From NCBI GenBank assembly GCA_023247955.1, contig JAHFFL010000020.1, positions 1 to 10,763 of the forward strand: a stretch of 10,763 nucleotides of DNA, written 5' to 3'. The first letter of the stretch is position 1, and every line of letters begins with the position of its first letter. The notes under the pieces were generated by a model. The model was not told the origin of the DNA and did no database searches. It was given only the letters and a program-made list of their open reading frames with translations. The position numbers and the translations under genes were made by a program. This DNA comes from Candidatus Omnitrophota bacterium. Lineage in GTDB: Bacteria > Omnitrophota > Gorgyraeia > 2-02-FULL-51-18. Positions 7,965 to 10,763 of the stretch are shown in pieces.

Positions 7965-8447
7965 GTGTCTACGTTTTTTGCAAATAAAAAAGATTATCCA
8001 AACAAGAAATGGCATGTGATCGACGCCAAGGGCCAGGTGGTGGGGCGCCTCGCCAGCCGCATTTCCCGCATTTTGATGGGAAAGAACAAGACCGACTATA
8101 CGCCTCACGTGGAAACCGGTGATGGCGTGATCGTGATCAACGCCGCCGAGGTGATCGTGACCGGCACCAAGAATAAAACCAAGATTTACAAAAACTTCTC
8201 CGGATACCCGAGCGGTCAAAGAGAGCGGACGTTTGAACGGGTGATGCAGACGGATCCGACACATCCGCTCAAGCACGCGGTCAAGGGCATGTTGCCCAAG
8301 TCACGGCTCGGCAAACGGATGATCACGCATTTTCTTGTGTACGCGGGGAAAGAGCATCCGCACATAGCTCAACTCACGGCTACCGGCGCGGCAAACAAAA
8401 AAGAAAGCAAGGCCAGGAATAAAAAAGTTTTAACGGGGCAAAAATGA
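7965..8447 (+). CDS. rplM: 50S ribosomal protein L13
   Basis: Early-binding 23S rRNA protein of the large subunit. 160 residues, about 18 more than E. coli L13, mostly from a basic C-terminal tail rich in Lys and Ala after the conserved EHPHIAQ. Conserved blocks include KWHVIDAKGQVVGRLAS near the N-terminus, an HVETGDGVIVINAAEV segment, YSGYPSG-like FSGYPSG and the VKGMLPKSRLGKRM block. GTG 7965 is chosen because AGAGAGGA (7953-7960) is well placed before it; an in-frame GTG at 7929 overlaps the promoter and is rejected. It overlaps rpsI by four bases (ATGA), the usual bacterial L13-S9 pairing. Confidence 0.96.
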   Translation: MSTFFANKKDYPNKKWHVIDAKGQVVGRLASRISRILMGKNKTDYTPHVETGDGVIVINAAEVIVTGTKNKTKIYKNFSGYPSGQRERTFERVMQTDPTHPLKHAVKGMLPKSRLGKRMITHFLVYAGKEHPHIAQLTATGAANKKESKARNKKVLTGQK

Positions 8448-8881
8448 CGACTGCAACCGGTGTTTCTCAAAAAAGCACGCTTCTTAAAGTGCCGGCCGAA
8501 AAATGGCTGGCGACGGGACGGAGGAAAGAATCAACGGCCCGAGTCCAACTTTTTAAGGGGACTGGAAAAATACAAGTGAACCAAAGAGGCCTGGCCGAGT
8601 ATTTCGGAAGGCCCACGCTGCAGATGATCGCCCGCCAGCCGATCGAGGCATTGCGCCTCGAAGGCAAAGTGGACGTGATCGCAAACGTGCAGGGCGGCGG
8701 GCTTGCCGGCCAGGCAGGCGCGATCCGGCACGCGATTTCAAGGGCCCTTGTCCAATTTGATGAGACTTTAAAAACTTTTCTGCGACGCGGGGATTACCTG
8801 ACCCGCGACCCGCGCATGAAAGAGCGCAAGAAGTACGGTCGCAAGGGCGCTCGGCGCAGATTCCAGTTCTCCAAGAGATAG
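8444..8881 (+). CDS. rpsI: 30S ribosomal protein S9
   Basis: Small-subunit protein whose C-terminal tail reaches toward the P-site tRNA. 145 residues. The conserved start of the fold, ATGRRKESTARV, begins at residue 23, so there is an N-terminal extension of roughly 20 residues compared with many S9 proteins. The basic C-terminus ending KKYGRKGARRRFQFSKR is the standard S9 tail, so the protein is complete. The start is fixed by the four-base overlap with the rplM stop. It is the last gene before a strong intrinsic terminator. Confidence 0.96.
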   Translation: MTTATGVSQKSTLLKVPAEKWLATGRRKESTARVQLFKGTGKIQVNQRGLAEYFGRPTLQMIARQPIEALRLEGKVDVIANVQGGGLAGQAGAIRHAISRALVQFDETLKTFLRRGDYLTRDPRMKERKKYGRKGARRRFQFSKR

Positions 8882-8933
8882 GGTGATTTTCCAGTAAACG
8901 TTAAATTTTAAAAATTCTCATAACTCTAAGAAC

Positions 8934-8963
8934 AGCCGAGCGTTACGCTCGGCTTTCTTTTTT
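8934..8963 (+). terminator. Rho-independent terminator of rplM-rpsI
   Basis: A 9-bp perfect stem AGCCGAGCG (8934-8942) and CGCTCGGCT (8946-8954) with a TTA loop is followed by a T-rich run from 8955. It lies 53 bases after rpsI; the bases between are AT-rich with no gene. The T-run leads straight into the -35 box of the arginine promoter. Confidence 0.92.
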
Positions 8964-8968
8964 ATTTT

Positions 8969-8997
8969 TTGACATAACGAAGAAAGCTCTCTATACT
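8969..8997 (+). promoter_or_regulatory. Near-consensus sigma70-type promoter of argC
   Basis: TTGACA (8969-8974, 6 of 6) and TATACT (8992-8997, 5 of 6) are separated by the ideal 17 bases. The expected start near 9004 gives a leader of about 155 bases before argC. This is the best promoter in the window. No recognisable ArgR box was seen around it. Confidence 0.85.
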
Positions 8998-9033
8998 ATG
9001 TGTTTTCACTAAGACAAGCATTTAGTTTAATTT

Positions 9034-9150
9034 TGTTTAGCGTTCATGGGTGCCGCCGAAGGGGAGTTCTCTTCCGCGCGCAGCCCGAACGTTAGTTACG
9101 GGCGAGCACGGAAGAGTCCCGCAGGCGGCAGGACCCGTGAACGTTAAACA
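9034..9150 (+). promoter_or_regulatory. Long structured argC leader RNA, candidate attenuator or riboswitch-like element
   Basis: Manual folding gives one long rod. P1a pairs 9034-9051 with 9133-9150 (18 bp; wobbles at 9040/9144 and 9047/9137). A two-base bulge (9131-9132) follows. P1b pairs GCCGCC 9052-9057 with GGCGGC 9124-9129. P2 pairs 9062-9065 with 9117-9120, then 9069-9076 (CTCTTCCG) with 9109-9116, with a GTT bulge. P3 pairs 9083-9087 with 9099-9103 and 9088-9090 with 9095-9097, capped by GTTA. The stem ends exactly at the argC ribosome binding site. No U-run follows, so this is not an ordinary terminator. It does not match riboswitch consensus motifs I know. A DNA palindrome (MITE-like) is the main alternative, but no target duplication is visible. 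Confidence 0.6.
9046..9147 (+). CDS. Possible Arg-rich leader peptide upstream of argC
   Basis: An ATG-initiated frame of 33 codons lies entirely in the structured leader and stops (TAA 9145-9147) 15 bases before the argC ATG 9163. Six codons are Arg: 9079 CGC, 9103 CGA, 9109 CGG, 9130 AGG, 9136 CGT and 9142 CGT; five fall in the last 14 codons and three in the last five. That would suit ribosome-stalling control by charged tRNA-Arg. Against it: no ribosome binding site precedes 9046, the ATG sits in a paired arm, and GC-rich palindromic DNA easily gives open frames with CGN codons (another frame here is also long and open). Unproven. Confidence 0.3.
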   Translation: MGAAEGEFSSARSPNVSYGRARKSPAGGRTRER

Positions 9151-9155
9151 GGCGG
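9150..9155 (+). promoter_or_regulatory. argC: argC ribosome binding site at the base of the leader stem
   Basis: AGGCGG, one mismatch from AGGAGG, lies 7 bases before ATG 9163 but only 1 base before ATG 9157, which decides the start in favour of 9163. Its first base is the last paired base of P1a, and two further U-G pairs (9033/9151, 9032/9152) could extend the stem into it. Confidence 0.6.
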
Positions 9156-9162
9156 TATGCTG

Positions 9163-10194
9163 ATGACAAAAAAATTAAGAGTCGGCGTGGTCGGCGCTAC
9201 CGGTTATACCGGCGAGGAATTGGTGCGCTTGCTTTGCCGGCATCCTCAAGTCGAGTTGACTTACGCCTCGGGCAAAGAAAGCCGCGACGTGAAGCTCCAG
9301 GAGATTTTTCCCTACCTGAAAAACAGCGTCGATTTGAAGTGTGAGAGCTTTTCTTTCGAAGAGGCGGCCGCCCGCTGCGATTTTATTTTTCTTTCGCTGC
9401 CTCACACGGTGTCGATGTCGGTGGCACCCGCTTTTCTCAAGGCGGGAAAAAAAGTGGTGGACGTGAGCGCCGACTACCGGCTCAAGGACGCGAAGGTCTA
9501 CGAAACTTTTTATAAAGTGAAGCACAAAGATCAGGCGAATTTAAAGCGTGCGGTTTACGGCCTGCCTGAGGTTTATCGGGAGAAAATCAAGAAGGCCATT
9601 TTAGTCGCCAATCCGGGCTGTTACCCGACCGGAGCGATCCTCGGCGTGTTGCCGGGTCTGAGGCATCGCCTGTGGGAAGGCGATGACGTGACGATAGACG
9701 CGAAAAGCGGAGTCACGGGCGCCGGGCGTAAGGCCGAGAGGTCGCTGAATTTTTCGGAGGTGAATGAGTCTTTTAAGGCCTACAAGCTTTTCGAGCACCC
9801 GCATGCCCCCGAGATCAATCAGGAGCTTTCGCGAATCTCGGGCCGGAGCGTGGCGGTGGTGTTTGTCCCGCATCTGCTGCCGGTGAACCGCGGGATCTTG
9901 AGCACCATTTACGTGCGCTTGAAAAAGGAGCTTACCACGGAGAAGCTTCTTTCGATTTATCAAAAAGAATATGCCACGGAGCCGTTTGTCAAGGTGTACC
10001 CGAGCGGCGCCTTGCCGGAACTGAAGCACGTCGTCCATACGAATTTTTGCGACATCGGGCTGCGGGTAAACGAGGAAAGACGTCTCGCGGTGATCGTGAC
10101 GGCAATTGACAATCTCGGCAAAGGCGCCGCGGGCCAGGCGGTGCAAAACATGAACATTATGTGCGGTTTTGACGAAACGGCGGGGCTGGCGTGA
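9163..10194 (+). CDS. argC: N-acetyl-gamma-glutamyl-phosphate reductase
   Basis: NADPH-dependent third step of arginine synthesis, reducing N-acetylglutamyl phosphate to the semialdehyde. 343 residues from ATG 9163; ATG 9157 would add two residues but is too close to the ribosome binding site. The NADP loop GATGYTGEEL lies at 11-20, just after the first strand. The catalytic Cys153 is in NPGCYPTG; a conserved His lies in EHPHAPEI (His212 or His214). KSGVTGAGR (181-189) and FVPHLLPVNRGI, followed by the C-terminal IDNLGKGAAGQAVQN block, are all standard, so the enzyme looks functional. It overlaps argJ by four bases (GTGA). Expression is probably governed by the strong promoter and structured leader upstream. 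Confidence 0.96.
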   Translation: MTKKLRVGVVGATGYTGEELVRLLCRHPQVELTYASGKESRDVKLQEIFPYLKNSVDLKCESFSFEEAAARCDFIFLSLPHTVSMSVAPAFLKAGKKVVDVSADYRLKDAKVYETFYKVKHKDQANLKRAVYGLPEVYREKIKKAILVANPGCYPTGAILGVLPGLRHRLWEGDDVTIDAKSGVTGAGRKAERSLNFSEVNESFKAYKLFEHPHAPEINQELSRISGRSVAVVFVPHLLPVNRGILSTIYVRLKKELTTEKLLSIYQKEYATEPFVKVYPSGALPELKHVVHTNFCDIGLRVNEERRLAVIVTAIDNLGKGAAGQAVQNMNIMCGFDETAGLA

Positions 10195-10763
10195 AGAGGG
10201 TTCACGGGGGCGTCACGGCGCCTTTGGGTTTTAAAGCCAACGGCCTTTTTTGCGGGATTAAAAAATCAAAGCGGCGGGATCTCGCGCTGATTGTCTCTGA
10301 GAGGCCCTGCCACGCGGCCGGCGTATTCACGACCAATAAAGTGCAGGCCTCCTGCGTCGTGGTCAACAAGGAACATCTGCGCGACCACCGGGCTCAGGCG
10401 ATTATCGCGAACTCCGGGAATGCCAACTGCATGACCGGCAAGAGCGGTTTTGAGAACTCGCGCGCGATGGCGGCCGCGGTGGCCCGCATGCTCAAACTGA
10501 AGAAAAGGGACGTGCTTGTCGCCTCTACCGGCGTGATCGGCAAGCCGCTTCCGATCAGGAAGATCATCGCGGCCATCCCCGAGCTTGTGAAGGGCCTCGG
10601 CCGCAAAGGGAGCGAGTTTGCGGCCGCGGGGATACTCACGACGGACCGCGTGAATAAAGAAATCGCTTTGGAGTGCATGATCGGAAAAAGAAAAGTCCGC
10701 GTGGGGGCTATCGCGAAAGGCGCGGGTATGATTCATCCGGAGATGGCGCTGGCGTCGCCAAGT
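10191..10763 (+). CDS. argJ: Glutamate N-acetyltransferase / ornithine acetyltransferase, 3'-truncated
   Basis: ArgJ transfers the acetyl group from N-acetylornithine to glutamate, making the arginine pathway cyclic. The start is GTG 10191, overlapping the argC stop; 191 residues are visible and the frame runs off the window. Family landmarks: GVTAPLGFKANGLFCGIKKS-type N-terminus, HAAGVFTTNKVQASCV (41-56), ANSGNANCMTG (73-83), an ASTGVIGKPLP segment (about 111-121), a LTTD segment, and AKGAGMIHPEM (175-185). The proenzyme is normally self-cleaved between Ala and Thr in an M-A-T-M-L motif just after this point. Here the residues are M-A-L-A-S, so Leu187 stands where the nucleophile Thr is expected. 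This may be a real loss, a divergent site, or poor sequence at a contig end. The family identity itself is secure. Confidence 0.9.
   Translation, partial: MKRVHGGVTAPLGFKANGLFCGIKKSKRRDLALIVSERPCHAAGVFTTNKVQASCVVVNKEHLRDHRAQAIIANSGNANCMTGKSGFENSRAMAAAVARMLKLKKRDVLVASTGVIGKPLPIRKIIAAIPELVKGLGRKGSEFAAAGILTTDRVNKEIALECMIGKRKVRVGAIAKGAGMIHPEMALASPS

Noticed and set aside
9061..9107. Resemblance to the yybP-ykoY manganese riboswitch (GGGGAGT at 9061-9067, GGGCGAGC at 9100-9107).
   Set aside because: Only short superficial matches; the loop sequences and junction layout are not those of the class, and here the segments lie in a continuous rod. The downstream gene is not metal-related.
9034..9150. 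MITE or other small mobile element with terminal inverted repeats.
   Set aside because: Ends are inverted repeats, but no target-site duplication is visible and the mismatches are RNA-compatible wobbles. Not fully excluded; genome-wide copies would revive it.
9004..9150. 6S RNA or signal recognition particle RNA.
   Set aside because: No large central bubble as in 6S and no conserved SRP core sequence; no terminator separates it from argC.
9159..9166. CTGATGA near the argC start, as in the hammerhead ribozyme core.
   Set aside because: No matching GAAA core strand or three-stem arrangement; it is explained by the ATGCTGATGAC start region of argC.

Overview
The window carries a compact bacterial gene block, all of it read from the + strand, with short or zero intergenic gaps, many 4-base ATGA/GTGA stop-start overlaps and moderately GC-rich coding sequence. 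No phage, IS element, CRISPR array, tRNA or rRNA was seen. The mix of a Bacillus-type three-subunit succinate dehydrogenase/fumarate reductase (diheme cytochrome b558 class), an MqnA/MqnD-family protein, an AcsA-type acetate-CoA ligase and an rplM-rpsI-argC-argJ order suggests an uncultivated anaerobic or facultative lineage, perhaps Omnitrophota-like or another PVC-related group. That placement is inference from gene style and order only; no taxonomic marker was searched.

Layout. (1) Bases 2-541: the 3' part of a DEDDh 3'-5' exonuclease gene with an ExoX-like C-terminal region, cut by the window start. (2) Bases 568-7311: a probable operon behind a sigma70-like promoter, sdhC-sdhA-sdhB-small membrane protein-MqnD-like protein-acsA-small HPK/DP repeat protein. 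It groups a quinone-linked Complex II, a possible menaquinone-pathway or ligand-binding protein, and acetate activation. (3) Bases 7391-7867: an isolated exported, cysteine-rich protein that looks like accessory cargo. (4) Bases 7910-8963: promoter, rplM (L13), rpsI (S9) and a clear intrinsic terminator. (5) Bases 8969-10763: a near-consensus promoter, a long structured leader, then argC and the 5' part of argJ (arginine biosynthesis).

The most interesting part is the argC leader (about 9004-9162). It folds into a long rod closed by an 18-bp stem in which both imperfections are G-U wobbles. It contains an ATG-initiated 33-codon frame with six Arg codons (five in the last 14) ending 15 bases before argC. 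The 8-mer GAACGTTA occurs in the apical hairpin and again in the distal arm of the closing stem, so both copies can compete for one upstream strand. This looks like a candidate arginine-responsive attenuator, but the evidence is one sequence with no covariation. A second oddity is that argJ, as far as it is visible, has Leu where the family's self-cleavage/nucleophile Thr is expected, right at the window edge.
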